The translations under genes were made by a program, and so were the position numbers. Below the pieces are notes generated by a model. The model was not told where the DNA came from, ran no database searches, and was given only the letters and a program-made list of their open reading frames with translations. 64,000 bases of DNA from Staphylococcus gallinarum (GTDB taxonomy: Bacteria; Bacillota; Bacilli; Staphylococcales; Staphylococcaceae), in assembly GCF_000875895.1 (NCBI RefSeq), contig NZ_JXCF01000007.1, positions 620,001 to 684,000 on the forward strand. Direction: 5' to 3'. This document shows positions 19,255 through 27,424 of the stretch, in pieces. Numbering within the stretch: the stretch's first letter is position 1; every line of letters begins with the position of its first letter.

Positions 19255-21870
19255 ATGTTTAGCAAGCTTTGGAACAAAAAACATACCAGATTTGCATGTA
19301 TATTTGCTATGGGGTTGATTGTTGCATTATTTACGTTCGCCCCTTACATCTATCGTTTTTTCTCACAAGGCATTGTGTTTAGTGGTTCAGGCGATGGTTA
19401 TAGACAAATGATGCCATTTCAAATGTATTTATATGAACATTTTACAAAATTCAAAAGTTTCTATGACCATTCATTTGGTTTAGGTGGTGACTATGTTAAA
19501 GGGTTATCTTACTATTACGCTACATCACCCTTTACCTTAATTAATTTCATAATCATTTGGTTATGCGATTTTGTCTTTAAAATTAATCCACATCACATTG
19601 AATTTTGGGCATATAATCAGTTGATTGTTTCGTATTTTAAAGCTGCAATTACATTTGTTTGTGCGTTTTATTTTTTTAGATACTTAAAATTTAAATTTAA
19701 TCATACATTAGTTGCTGCCTTTTTATATGCAGCTTCTACAGTTGTCATTCACTTTAATTTCACTTGGTCATATTATGGAGATTTATTAATTTTTTTACCC
19801 TTATCATTATTAGCAATTGAAAGATTCTTTAAAGAAAAGAAAATAGGTTTATTTATTATTGCAATTAGCCTAACGTTATTTTCTAATTTTTACTTTAGTT
19901 ATTATGAAGCAATCATTTTAATGAGTTATTATATTTATCGATGTCTATTTCCACATCCTTTAGATAAAGTGACCATCAAACAAAAGCTATGGATTATACC
20001 AATTGCAGTAATACTTAGCACTTTAGTAGGTATATGGGGATTTTATACTGGTGTTTCATCATTTCTTGCTAATGACCGAGTCAGTAACCCATATTTTAAA
20101 ATACCTTTATTTACTGATTTTGCACGACAAAAACATTTTTTCTCATATGGTTTTTACATAACTGTATCACTACTTGCACTTATAGCATTGTTATCATTCA
20201 AATTATATAAGCATTATTATTATAGGTTATTTGCAATCGCGACTTGGATTATGTTGTTAGGTTCATTAACACCCTACTTTGACAGTATGTTCAATGGATT
20301 CTCAACACCAGAACGTCGTTGGATTTATATTTTCGCACTAACAACCGCAGGATTAATTGCCTTATTTATCCGTTATCTGAATGAAGTAACATTTAAATCT
20401 TTCGTTACCTCTAGCATTGTACCGTTGCTGATAATGACGACTAGCTTATATTTCAAACAAAATTTACATATCACTTGGATGTTGATATGTTTAATATTAA
20501 TTGTACTAATCGCTATACTTTTAAAGTATAGACATTTACTACACAACAAATATAGTTTTTGGATAATTGCCATATTATTAGTAATTCAGCAAGCTGTTAT
20601 CTTAACTAACGATCATCATAATAATGTTAAAAGTTATGAATCAACCTTGGACGCCATGTCTGCATCTAAATACAAGAGTCCTACCTTAACTAAAAAAATA
20701 AATAAAATTAATAAAAATCACCAAGATGATCCACTTAGTAGAATAGATTATATGTCTAAATATGGATTAAATTCACCTATGTTATACCACTATAATGGTA
20801 TCTCACTATACTCAAGTATCTTTGATGGATCAATATTGAACTACTATGATAAAACGATGCAAATTAATATGCCTATAGATAAAAACAGTACTTACCGTTT
20901 ATTGTCCAACCGAGCAAATTTAATGGCACTTTGGAACGTTAACGATCGCATACGTCGTCCTAATGATTTAAACATTCCGTATGGGTTTAAGATACAAGAT
21001 ACAATTTACCATTCGAAAAATGAGCCTTTTATTCATTCAACAAATCAGATTAACTATCCAAGTGCACATTTCACTGATAAAATCTATCGCAATTCAGAGC
21101 TAAAGACACCCATCGACAAGGAACACGCTATGTTAAATGGAGTCGTGTTCTCAGATTCTAATCAAAAAGCAAACAGTCATATTACACCAAGTAAAAACCT
21201 ATTGCCAGAAACAACTCATAATTTACGGAATGCCTATCGAAGTGGACATAATAAAATAACTGTCACTGAAAATAATGGCGGTATGACATACCAATTTCCA
21301 AAAGAAATCAGCGACAAATATCAAGATATGTATTTAGAAATGGATGTAGAACTATTAACACCAAGCAAAAGACATTATGTAGGTGTAAATGAATATGCAC
21401 AACAACGTAACGAACTAAACTATAAATATCGTCGCTTTGTAACACCTGTAACTATGCGAGTTAAAGCCGATCAAGACTTGAAAATAAGAATGCCTAAAGG
21501 TACATATCGACTCAATGTAAAGGGCATATATGGTGAAGATTATCGTACCTTAAAGCGTGCGACGCGTTCATTAGATAAAGTGGCTGTAAAACAAACACGA
21601 AACGGCTACACGATACGACATAACACAAATAAAGATGGATATGTAGTACTACCTATTGCATATAGTAAAGGCATGCAGGCCAAATCAGGATCACAAGCGT
21701 TACCAGTCAAAAAAGGTAATGGGATTATGACCGTTATACCAGTTAACAAAGGTCAATCAACTATTAAATTAACCTATACGCCTCCACACACAATGCTATT
21801 AATAATACTTAGTATACTTGGCATTATACTTAGCATCATTTTTACTAAAATAGTATCAAAATTGAAATAA
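19255..21870 (+). CDS. yfhO: YfhO-family polytopic membrane protein, second copy
   Basis: This 871-residue paralogue of the preceding gene matches it along its length: GSGDGYRQMMPFQMYLYEHF after span 1, FNGFSTPERRWIYIFAL mid-protein, KEHAMLNGVVFSD in the outer domain (REHAMLDGIVISH in copy one), and a single C-terminal span. The topology is again GT-C-like: many N-terminal spans and a large outer domain. An SD (GAGG) lies about 8 nt before the ATG. It is co-transcribed with copy one and followed by a 20-bp perfect stem terminator. Which of the two is functionally equivalent to characterised YfhO cannot be told from sequence alone. Confidence 0.85.
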   Translation: MFSKLWNKKHTRFACIFAMGLIVALFTFAPYIYRFFSQGIVFSGSGDGYRQMMPFQMYLYEHFTKFKSFYDHSFGLGGDYVKGLSYYYATSPFTLINFIIIWLCDFVFKINPHHIEFWAYNQLIVSYFKAAITFVCAFYFFRYLKFKFNHTLVAAFLYAASTVVIHFNFTWSYYGDLLIFLPLSLLAIERFFKEKKIGLFIIAISLTLFSNFYFSYYEAIILMSYYIYRCLFPHPLDKVTIKQKLWIIPIAVILSTLVGIWGFYTGVSSFLANDRVSNPYFKIPLFTDFARQKHFFSYGFYITVSLLALIALLSFKLYKHYYYRLFAIATWIMLLGSLTPYFDSMFNGFSTPERRWIYIFALTTAGLIALFIRYLNEVTFKSFVTSSIVPLLIMTTSLYFKQNLHITWMLICLILIVLIAILLKYRHLLHNKYSFWIIAILLVIQQAVILTNDHHNNVKSYESTLDAMSASKYKSPTLTKKINKINKNHQDDPLSRIDYMSKYGLNSPMLYHYNGISLYSSIFDGSILNYYDKTMQINMPIDKNSTYRLLSNRANLMALWNVNDRIRRPNDLNIPYGFKIQDTIYHSKNEPFIHSTNQINYPSAHFTDKIYRNSELKTPIDKEHAMLNGVVFSDSNQKANSHITPSKNLLPETTHNLRNAYRSGHNKITVTENNGGMTYQFPKEISDKYQDMYLEMDVELLTPSKRHYVGVNEYAQQRNELNYKYRRFVTPVTMRVKADQDLKIRMPKGTYRLNVKGIYGEDYRTLKRATRSLDKVAVKQTRNGYTIRHNTNKDGYVVLPIAYSKGMQAKSGSQALPVKKGNGIMTVIPVNKGQSTIKLTYTPPHTMLLIILSILGIILSIIFTKIVSKLK

Positions 21871-21929
21871 ACATTTTTTGATAATTATATCGAAACAGAT
21901 TAAGAGATACTTTATATTTTTTATTTAAC

Positions 21930-21990
21930 AGACATCATCATGTAATTTAGTGCTTTTGCTTAAATTACATGATGATGTCTTTGATTTTAT
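21930..21990 (+). terminator. Strong terminator after the yfhO-like pair
   Basis: Arms at 21930-21949 and 21961-21980 are perfectly complementary over 20 bp, with an 11-nt loop, followed by TTGATTTTAT. It ends the plus-strand operon about 60 bp after the second stop. Confidence 0.85.
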
Positions 21991-22090
21991 AGTATTTTAG
22001 CGAGACGCAGTGGAAGAACAGGTCAAATTGAAAACTATAGGCGTAATCTGCTCCCTAGGTGAACAAATTGACCATACAAAGTATTAAATA
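21991..22090. other. Intergenic segment between two converging terminators
   Basis: About 100 bp lie between the terminator of the plus-strand yfhO pair and that of rplS. Its GC content (around 22000-22080) is visibly higher than that of neighbouring intergenic DNA. GGTCAA (about 22020) and TTGACC (about 22068) form a loose inverted repeat. No ORF or promoter is convincing. Confidence 0.4.
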
Positions 22091-22135
22091 AAAATAGAGG
22101 AATCTTATACAATAACTTGTACAAGATTCCTCTAT
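22091..22135 (-). terminator. Terminator after rplS
   Basis: On the minus strand TAGAGGAATCTT..TACA pairs with TGTA..AAGATTCCTCTA and is followed by TTTTTATTT. It ends the rimM-trmD-rplS transcript and may also stop plus-strand read-through. Confidence 0.85.
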
Positions 22136-22187
22136 ATTTTCAAGTGATACCCAATTTGGCACACCTTTTTTATTTCTTATTTGCTGA

Positions 22188-22538
22188 TTAACGAATTTCT
22201 TTAATTCTAGCAGCTTTACCACGTAATTCACGTAAGTAGTATAATTTAGCACGACGTACTTTACCGCGACGTTTAACTTCGATTTTTTCAATCTTTGGAG
22301 TGTGTAATGGGAATGTACGTTCCACACCAACACCTGAAGAAATTTTACGTACAGTGAAAGTTTCTGAGATACCTCCACCACGGCGCTTAATTACAACACC
22401 TTCGAATACTTGGATACGCTCACGAGTACCTTCAATGATACGTACGTGTACACGTAAAGTGTCACCTGGACGGAACGTTGGTAAATCTGTGCGTAATTGT
22501 GATTGTGTTACTGCTTCGATTAATTTGTGATTACTCAT
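22188..22538 (-). CDS. rplS: 50S ribosomal protein L19
   Basis: This 116-residue protein sits at the 30S-50S interface. Family hallmarks include [29 protein letters not shown] and the basic [28 protein letters not shown]-terminus. AAGGAGAG precedes the ATG. It is the last gene after rimM and trmD, separated from trmD by a 103-nt leader-like gap. Confidence 0.98.
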   Translation of the reverse strand: MSNHKLIEAVTQSQLRTDLPTFRPGDTLRVHVRIIEGTRERIQVFEGVVIKRRGGGISETFTVRKISSGVGVERTFPLHTPKIEKIEVKRRGKVRRAKLYYLRELRGKAARIKEIR

Positions 22539-22641
22539 TATTTATTCTCTCCTTCAACCTATGTTCTTGCCTCGACAAAATATAGCAGCGGATCATAGTG
22601 ATTTTTCGTGTATTGCACACTTAAAATATATTAGCATATCG
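22539..22641 (-). ncRNA. Possible L19 leader
   Basis: The gap between trmD and rplS can form a CUAUG/CAUAG-closed structure on the minus-strand RNA (about 22558-22600) ending just before the ribosome site. Firmicutes often have an autoregulatory L19 leader here. The identification rests on position and a partial fold only, not a family alignment. Confidence 0.35.
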
Positions 22642-23379
22642 CTAATCATTTTTCAATTGCTTTTTATATCTTTCAATAATCTCGCGGTCTTTATCTGTTA
22701 ACTGATAGCTTTCAAGTAAATCCGGTCGTTTTTCGTAGGTTCTAATTAGTTTTTGTTCATGACGCCACGCATCAATATGCGCATGATTTCCAGAAACTAA
22801 CACGTCAGGTACGCCTAATCCTTTATAGTCTCGAGGTCGTGTGTATTGTGGAAACTCTAATAAGCCATCTTGAAATGAATCATCCTCATGTGATTGTTGA
22901 TTTCCTAACACGCCTGGTATCAATCGTACAATAGCATCAGTCATGACCATTGCTGGCAATTCACCACCAGTAAGCACATAGTCACCCATAGAAATTTCAT
23001 CCGTCACTAAATGTTGCCGTATACGTTCATCATACCCTTCATAGTGACCACAAATAAATACAAGATGCTCCGCTTCGCTTAATTCTTGCGCGATATCTTG
23101 GTTAAACGGACGACCTTGAGGACACATTAAAACCACACGTGTGTCTGGGGTCTTATCAATACTTTCCATTGCATTGAATACAGGTTCAGGTTTCAATACC
23201 ATGCCTTGACCACCACCAAATGGATAGTCATCAACTTGACCATGTTTATTTTCAGCAAAATTTCTAAAGTTTACAGTATTTACCTGTAACACTGATTTCT
23301 CTTGAGCACGTTTTAAAATCGAATGACTCAAAACGCCCTCAAACATTTCTGGAAAAAGTGTTAAAAAATCTATTTTCAT
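22642..23379 (-). CDS. trmD: tRNA (guanine-37-N1)-methyltransferase
   Basis: This 245-residue SPOUT-class enzyme methylates G37 of tRNAs reading NNG codons and so prevents +1 frameshifting. Visible motifs are the N-terminal [15 protein letters not shown], the trefoil-knot residues [15 protein letters not shown] and [18 protein letters not shown], and LEFPQYTRP. It overlaps the rimM stop by one base (TAATG), so translation is coupled. The order rimM-trmD-rplS is conserved, although rpsP is split off by a terminator here. Confidence 0.98.
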   Translation of the reverse strand: MKIDFLTLFPEMFEGVLSHSILKRAQEKSVLQVNTVNFRNFAENKHGQVDDYPFGGGQGMVLKPEPVFNAMESIDKTPDTRVVLMCPQGRPFNQDIAQELSEAEHLVFICGHYEGYDERIRQHLVTDEISMGDYVLTGGELPAMVMTDAIVRLIPGVLGNQQSHEDDSFQDGLLEFPQYTRPRDYKGLGVPDVLVSGNHAHIDAWRHEQKLIRTYEKRPDLLESYQLTDKDREIIERYKKQLKND

Positions 23380-23885
23380 TAATCTAACAATCCTTCCATT
23401 GGTGTTATTGTGATACTTCTACCTTCCACATCGACATCTTTAACCACATCAGCAATATACGGAATAAGATATTCTTTATTACCTTTAACAACCCAAACAT
23501 CGTTAGCACCAGTTTCAAATATTTCTGTCACACGTCCAATTGCAGTTCCTTCATCATCAAATACAGTACAACCTATTATATCTGAATAGAAATATTCATG
23601 TTCGGCTAATTCTATCTCATCATGATCACGTTCTTGTAATAATGTTGCACCCTTTAAATATTCTATATCATTAATATTATTAATTCCTTCAAACTTAAGC
23701 ATATGCAAGCCTTTATGCATTCTGTGGCTACTAATCTTAAACGTTTCTGCTTCTTTACCCTCAGCTTGAATTATTACAGATTCTCCCGGTTGGAATCGAG
23801 TATCTGTAAAATCAGAATGTGATTTAATCTTAATTTCACCTTTAACACCATGTGTGTTTACAAATTTACCAATTTCAACTTTCAT
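23379..23885 (-). CDS. rimM: 16S rRNA processing protein RimM
   Basis: This 168-residue factor binds S19 and assists maturation of the 30S head. The N-terminal RimM barrel begins [24 protein letters not shown]. The C-terminal PRC-barrel includes [30 protein letters not shown]. It heads rimM-trmD-rplS with a promoter about 65 bp upstream and is separated from rpsP by a terminator. Confidence 0.97.
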   Translation of the reverse strand: MKVEIGKFVNTHGVKGEIKIKSHSDFTDTRFQPGESVIIQAEGKEAETFKISSHRMHKGLHMLKFEGINNINDIEYLKGATLLQERDHDEIELAEHEYFYSDIIGCTVFDDEGTAIGRVTEIFETGANDVWVVKGNKEYLIPYIADVVKDVDVEGRSITITPMEGLLD

Positions 23886-24167
23886 TATTTTTCCTCCGTC
23901 ATCATTACAACTATCTTCATAGGTAATGAAACTAAATAAAATTCGTAATCCATTATAACATGGATTGAGATAGCTGTAATACGTTATCGTATAGAAGTAG
24001 TGTTTACTAAAATAAATAAAAATTATTCAAGTAACTCGAACAACTAATACAGTATTTCTTATTAGCAAGCCGCTAATTTCAGGCAATAAGTATTTTATTT
24101 CTAAGCTTAATATTACGGCTTAAATCACCCTATTTACCGTTTAGCCTTCAAATTCAATATTGACCAA
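23886..24167. other. Intergenic region upstream of rimM
   Basis: Between the rpsP terminator and rimM there are about 280 bp. It contains the rimM promoter (23952-23980), with an AATCCA/TGGATT inverted repeat over its -10 (23947-23966). The remaining about 180 bp toward rpsP is AT-rich with no ORF and no clear element. Confidence 0.45.
23952..23980 (-). promoter_or_regulatory. Promoter for rimM-trmD-rplS
   Basis: ATTACA (23975-23980) and TATAAT (23952-23957) are spaced 17 bp on the minus strand. A short inverted repeat (AATCCA, 8 nt, TGGATT; 23947-23966) covers the -10 and could bind a regulator. Confidence 0.55.
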
Positions 24168-24212
24168 TAAAAAAAGATGATTTCTACTTTAGATAAAAGT
24201 AAAAATCATCTT
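24168..24212 (-). terminator. Terminator after rpsP
   Basis: On the minus strand AAGATGATTT.TACTTT closes on AAAGTA.AAATCATCTT with one mismatch and is followed by TTTTTATT. It uncouples rpsP from rimM. Confidence 0.85.
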
Positions 24213-24277
24213 CTAGACTATGTTATAACCTTCTAGTTCTAACATATTTAAAATAAATCAATACGTTCGATTTATTA

Positions 24278-24544
24278 TTATTTTTGTTCGTCGAATTTTT
24301 TCAAGATACCTTCTCTTGATAAGATGTTACGTACAGTATCAGTTGGTTTTGCACCTTGTGATAACCATTTTAATGCTAATTCTTCGTCGATTTTAACTTC
24401 TGGTGCATTTACATTGTTAGGGTTGTAAGTACCGATTTGTTCGATGTTACGACCGTCACGTGGCGCACGAGCATCAGCTGCTACAATACGATAGAATGGA
24501 TTTCTTTTTGAACCTAAACGTGTTAAACGTAATTTAACTGCCAT
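24278..24544 (-). CDS. rpsP: 30S ribosomal protein S16
   Basis: This 88-residue protein stabilises 30S assembly intermediates. The family start [32 protein letters not shown] is intact, followed by IGTYNP and [27 protein letters not shown] precedes the ATG. It has a good promoter at 24595-24623 and its own terminator, so it is a single-gene unit. It is divergent from the TPP-riboswitch cassette, which separates it from ffh, its usual neighbour. Confidence 0.98.
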   Translation of the reverse strand: MAVKLRLTRLGSKRNPFYRIVAADARAPRDGRNIEQIGTYNPNNVNAPEVKIDEELALKWLSQGAKPTDTVRNILSREGILKKFDEQK

Positions 24545-24594
24545 TTATATTCTCTCCTTTATGTTCTTAATATTTTTATTTTCTACAAGAAATA

Positions 24595-24623
24595 ATATTA
24601 ACAGTTCTGTAGTACTTTGTAAA
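24595..24623 (-). promoter_or_regulatory. Promoter for rpsP
   Basis: TTTACA (24618-24623) and TAATAT (24595-24600) are spaced 17 bp on the minus strand, about 50 bp before the rpsP start. It is divergent from the riboswitch promoter 95 bp away. Confidence 0.6.
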
Positions 24624-24717
24624 GAGTTTTTTCTTTACCAATATTGAATCTATATTTTTAAACTGTGACTTTTAGTCATACACCTGATTTGTATTTAAAT
24701 TTAAACTTTTGCACAAC

Positions 24718-24746
24718 TTGACATGGTTTATTAAAAGCTATACATT
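24718..24746 (+). promoter_or_regulatory. Promoter for the TPP-riboswitch operon
   Basis: A perfect TTGACA (24718-24723) and TACATT (24741-24746) are spaced 17 bp. Transcription should start near 24753, about 17 nt before the aptamer begins. Confidence 0.65.
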
Positions 24747-24769
24747 GAAGTTAAATTAAATAACGCATG

Positions 24770-24852
24770 CACTAGGGGTGTTTTTTAAAACTGAGATGAG
24801 CAAAACTCAAACCCTTCGAACCTGATCTAGCTAAGACTAGCGTAGGAAAGTG
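24770..24852 (+). ncRNA. TPP riboswitch (THI element)
   Basis: The conserved THI-box blocks occur in order: the 5' strand CACTAGGGGTG (24770-24780), CTGAGATGAG (24791-24800), ACCCTTCGAACCTGATCTAG (24811-24830), then CTAAGACTAGCGTAGGAAAGTG (starting 24831). CACT (24770-24773) pairs with AGTG (24849-24852) as helix P1. These are the residues that bind the pyrimidine and pyrophosphate of thiamine diphosphate. It controls only the SDR and monooxygenase genes downstream. Confidence 0.94.
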
Positions 24853-24908
24853 TTACCAATATGATAATGAAACTGATAGTCTTTTTTGACGTATTCATAT
24901 ACTTTTTG

Positions 24909-24945
24909 ATACACAACTTTCCTAGAGAGGGTTGTGTATTTTTTT
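24909..24945 (+). terminator. Riboswitch expression-platform terminator
   Basis: ATACACAAC (24909-24917) pairs with GTTGTGTAT (24931-24939), with CCT/AGG continuing inside, followed by a run of Ts. ACTTTCCTA (24916-24924) in its ascending arm is complementary to TAGGAAAGT (24843-24851) at the 3' end of the aptamer. Ligand-free RNA can therefore form an antiterminator, and TPP binding frees the terminator to form. Confidence 0.87.
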
Positions 24946-24974
24946 ATTTAATAAATCAATGATGAGGTGAATAT

Positions 24975-25727
24975 ATGACTAAAACAATTTTAATCACAGG
25001 TAGTAGCAGAGGGTTAGGTGCAACGATAGCAAGAACATTAGCTACACAAGGTCATAATGTAATTATAAATTATTTTAAAAGTAAAGACTTAGCTAAACAA
25101 CTCGTACGTGAAATTGGTGAATCACAGGCTATCGCTTTACCAGCAGATATTACTGATAGAAACCAAGTTGATGAAATGATTGCACATGCAACAGAACATT
25201 TTGGGCAAATAGATGCGGTGGTAAATAATGCGCTTGTAGGATTTAAATTTGATCCCACTGCACAAAAAGCATTTATAGACTTAAGTTGGGATGACTATCA
25301 ACAACAACTCGACGGCACGTTAAAAGGAGCATTCAATGTGACTCAAGCAGTCATTAAACAATTTATCACAAGAAAAACAGGAACAATTGTTTCGATTGGT
25401 ACAAACCTTTATCAAAATCCAGTCGTACCTTACCATGAATATACCACTGCAAAAGCAGGTTTAATAGGATTCACACGAAATATCGCCGCTGAATTAGGTC
25501 AATATGGTATTAATGCAAATGTTGTATCTGGTGGTTTACTAAAGACGACTGACGCAAGTGCAGTGACGACACAAGAAGTATTTGATCTTATTGCTCAAAC
25601 CACGCCATTAAGACAAGTCACATCACCTCAAGATGTAGCAAATATGGTAAGCTACCTCATTTCTGATCAAGCTAAAGGGATAACCGGTCAGAACTTTACA
25701 GTTGATGGTGGATTAACAATGAATTAA
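24975..25727 (+). CDS. Short-chain dehydrogenase/reductase under TPP control
   Basis: This 250-residue classical SDR has the cofactor motif TGSSRGLG at 8-15, NNA at 84-86, and a catalytic Ser140, Tyr156, Lys160 set (YTTAK). The C-terminus ITGQNFTVDGGLTMN is FabG-like. Basic residues after the second strand (YFKSK) suggest NADP(H), by inference. The substrate is unknown. It is the first gene behind the TPP riboswitch, and GAGGTG lies 6 nt before the ATG. The monooxygenase gene follows after 22 bp. It is unlikely to be a fatty-acid reductase, because fabG is present elsewhere in the window and the regulation is thiamine-type. Confidence 0.88.
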   Translation: MTKTILITGSSRGLGATIARTLATQGHNVIINYFKSKDLAKQLVREIGESQAIALPADITDRNQVDEMIAHATEHFGQIDAVVNNALVGFKFDPTAQKAFIDLSWDDYQQQLDGTLKGAFNVTQAVIKQFITRKTGTIVSIGTNLYQNPVVPYHEYTTAKAGLIGFTRNIAAELGQYGINANVVSGGLLKTTDASAVTTQEVFDLIAQTTPLRQVTSPQDVANMVSYLISDQAKGITGQNFTVDGGLTMN

Positions 25728-25749
25728 GAAATGGAGGATGAATCATCTT

Positions 25750-27051
25750 ATGACACAAACTCGTCAACTTAACATCGGTGTACTAATTTATGGATGCGGT
25801 CATCATCAAGCGGCTTGGCGTATGAGCAATTCAAGTGTTGAACGTATAGGAGATATCTCGTATTATCAATCATTAGCTCAAATTGCAGAACGTGGATTAT
25901 TTGATGCGATATTTTTTGCAGATAATCAATCTTTTCCAGCACAATCACCAAGTGATATGCCCGCATTTTGGTTTGACCCTTTGGTCAATTTAGCTGCAAT
26001 AGCCCAAGTTACGCAACACGTTGGCTTAGTTGCAACGATTTCCAGTACCTTTGCTAATCCATATACAGCAGCTAGACAACTCTTAAGTATTGATCATATG
26101 AGTAACGGACGTGCAGGTTGGAACTTAGTAACATCTATGACTGATTTAGAAGCAGCAAACCACAGTATGGAGCGTCTACCAGATCATGATACGCGCTATG
26201 AAAAAGCAGACGAATTCGCTCAAGTCATGAATCCGTTATTAGATTCGTGGACAACGGCAGATTTCTTACATAATAAAGCAGAAAATACTTTAATCAACGC
26301 TGATGCAATTCAGCCAATTCATTTTAAAGGTCATTATTTCGATGTTCAAGGACCACTAACGACACCTGGAAGTCCTCAAGGCAAACCCATTGCAATGCAA
26401 GCTGGTGCCTCAGATCAAGGTATCACACTAGCAACTAAGTATGCAGATGCTGTCTATGCAGTCGCTTGGAACCTAAAGCAAGCTACAGCATTTCGCCAAA
26501 AATTAAATAACAAATTAACATCGGTTGGAAAACCAACGAACAGCTTAAAGGTGTATCCAGGTTTAGTTACCTATGTCGGAGAAACTTATGCTGAAGCTTA
26601 CGCCAAAAAACGTCAATTGGACGAGTCCTTAGCCATTGATACAGCATTAAATCAATTAAAGTTCTTTATTCGCCAAGATTGTCATAGTTGGGATTTAGAC
26701 GAACCTATTCCACCATTACCACCTGTAGAGAACTTTACAGGACCCAAAGGTCGTTACCAAACTGTACTAGAAATTATCAATGATAAAAATCCTACACTGC
26801 GTGAATTATTGGGTTACCTTAGCGCTGGTGGCGGACATTTAACGTTGATAGGTACACCTACTCAAATCGTTGACGAAATGGAAAAATGGTTTAATGCTAG
26901 TGTTGCAGACGGTTTTAACTTAATGCCACCGGTGTTCCCTAATAGTTTAGAAGATTTCGTTGATTATATCGTACCTGAATTACAAAAACGAGGACTTTAT
27001 CGCATTGAATATGAAGGGACTACATTTAGAGAAAATCTTGGACTTTTGTAA
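25750..27051 (+). CDS. LLM-class flavin-dependent monooxygenase (NtaA/SnaA/DszA type) under TPP control
   Basis: This protein of about 433 residues is of the bacterial luciferase-like TIM-barrel family, subgroup NtaA/SnaA/DszA/DmoA. Family features are IAERGLFDAIFFADNQ, FWFDPLVNLAAIAQVTQHVGLVATISSTF, the DHMSNGRAGWNLVTS segment, the HFKGHYFDVQGPLTTPGSPQGKP block and QAGASDQG. Members use FMNH2 from a separate reductase to oxidise C-S, C-N or C-H bonds. No flavin reductase is nearby. An ATG four codons upstream touches GGAGG directly, so the second ATG (about 12 nt spacing) is more likely. Thiamine control suggests a thiamine-, thiazole- or pyrimidine-related substrate; this is inference. Confidence 0.88.
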   Translation: MTQTRQLNIGVLIYGCGHHQAAWRMSNSSVERIGDISYYQSLAQIAERGLFDAIFFADNQSFPAQSPSDMPAFWFDPLVNLAAIAQVTQHVGLVATISSTFANPYTAARQLLSIDHMSNGRAGWNLVTSMTDLEAANHSMERLPDHDTRYEKADEFAQVMNPLLDSWTTADFLHNKAENTLINADAIQPIHFKGHYFDVQGPLTTPGSPQGKPIAMQAGASDQGITLATKYADAVYAVAWNLKQATAFRQKLNNKLTSVGKPTNSLKVYPGLVTYVGETYAEAYAKKRQLDESLAIDTALNQLKFFIRQDCHSWDLDEPIPPLPPVENFTGPKGRYQTVLEIINDKNPTLRELLGYLSAGGGHLTLIGTPTQIVDEMEKWFNASVADGFNLMPPVFPNSLEDFVDYIVPELQKRGLYRIEYEGTTFRENLGLL

Positions 27052-27424
27052 AAATATTTCTGTAACTTTAACACATTGAAATACAATGCATTCAATTAGT
27101 ATAATTAACTATGATTACATGTAGTAGCATTACAATAACAAGTGTACTATTGTTCTTGATAACCATTAGTTTATTACTCACATTAATAGTAATAATTCCA
27201 TAGATAAATCAGCAATATGAATACAAAACATAAATAAAAAACCCCTTCAAAGTTATCAAATCATTGATTACCTTGAAGGGATTTCTCTTTTTCAAATTAA
27301 TAGTAATATTGCAGAATTAGGTTAGTGGATTCAACTATCATCAAGCACTAACATTGTTTATCGCACTTTATTGATTGTTAAACGGTTAAATATCTTCTAG
27401 GACTAAACTACTAAGCAAATTGAA
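27052..27424. other. Intergenic region between the TPP cassette and ffh
   Basis: These 373 bp separate converging genes. They hold the bidirectional terminator at 27235-27292. A 7-bp inverted repeat (GTTAGTG/CACTAAC, about 27323-27354) has no U-tract. The rest is AT-rich with no ORF, promoter or repeat family that I recognise. Confidence 0.5.
27235..27292. terminator. Bidirectional terminator between the monooxygenase gene and ffh
   Basis: CCCTTCAA (27243-27250) pairs with TTGAAGGG (27273-27280), and a second GT..ATCAA/TTGAT..AC stem extends inward. Plus-strand transcripts meet TTTCTCTTTTT, and minus-strand transcripts meet a run of Ts at 27235-27241. Confidence 0.82.

Noticed and set aside
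22055-22381. 108-codon minus-strand frame overlapping rplS
   Set aside because: It overlaps rplS in another frame and continues through the rplS terminator.
27182-27307. Direct repeat ATTAATAGTAAT at 27182-27193 and 27296-27307 flanking the terminator
   Set aside because: It is an AT-only 12-mer plus one G in very AT-rich DNA, with no transposon-like features between the copies; chance is likely.
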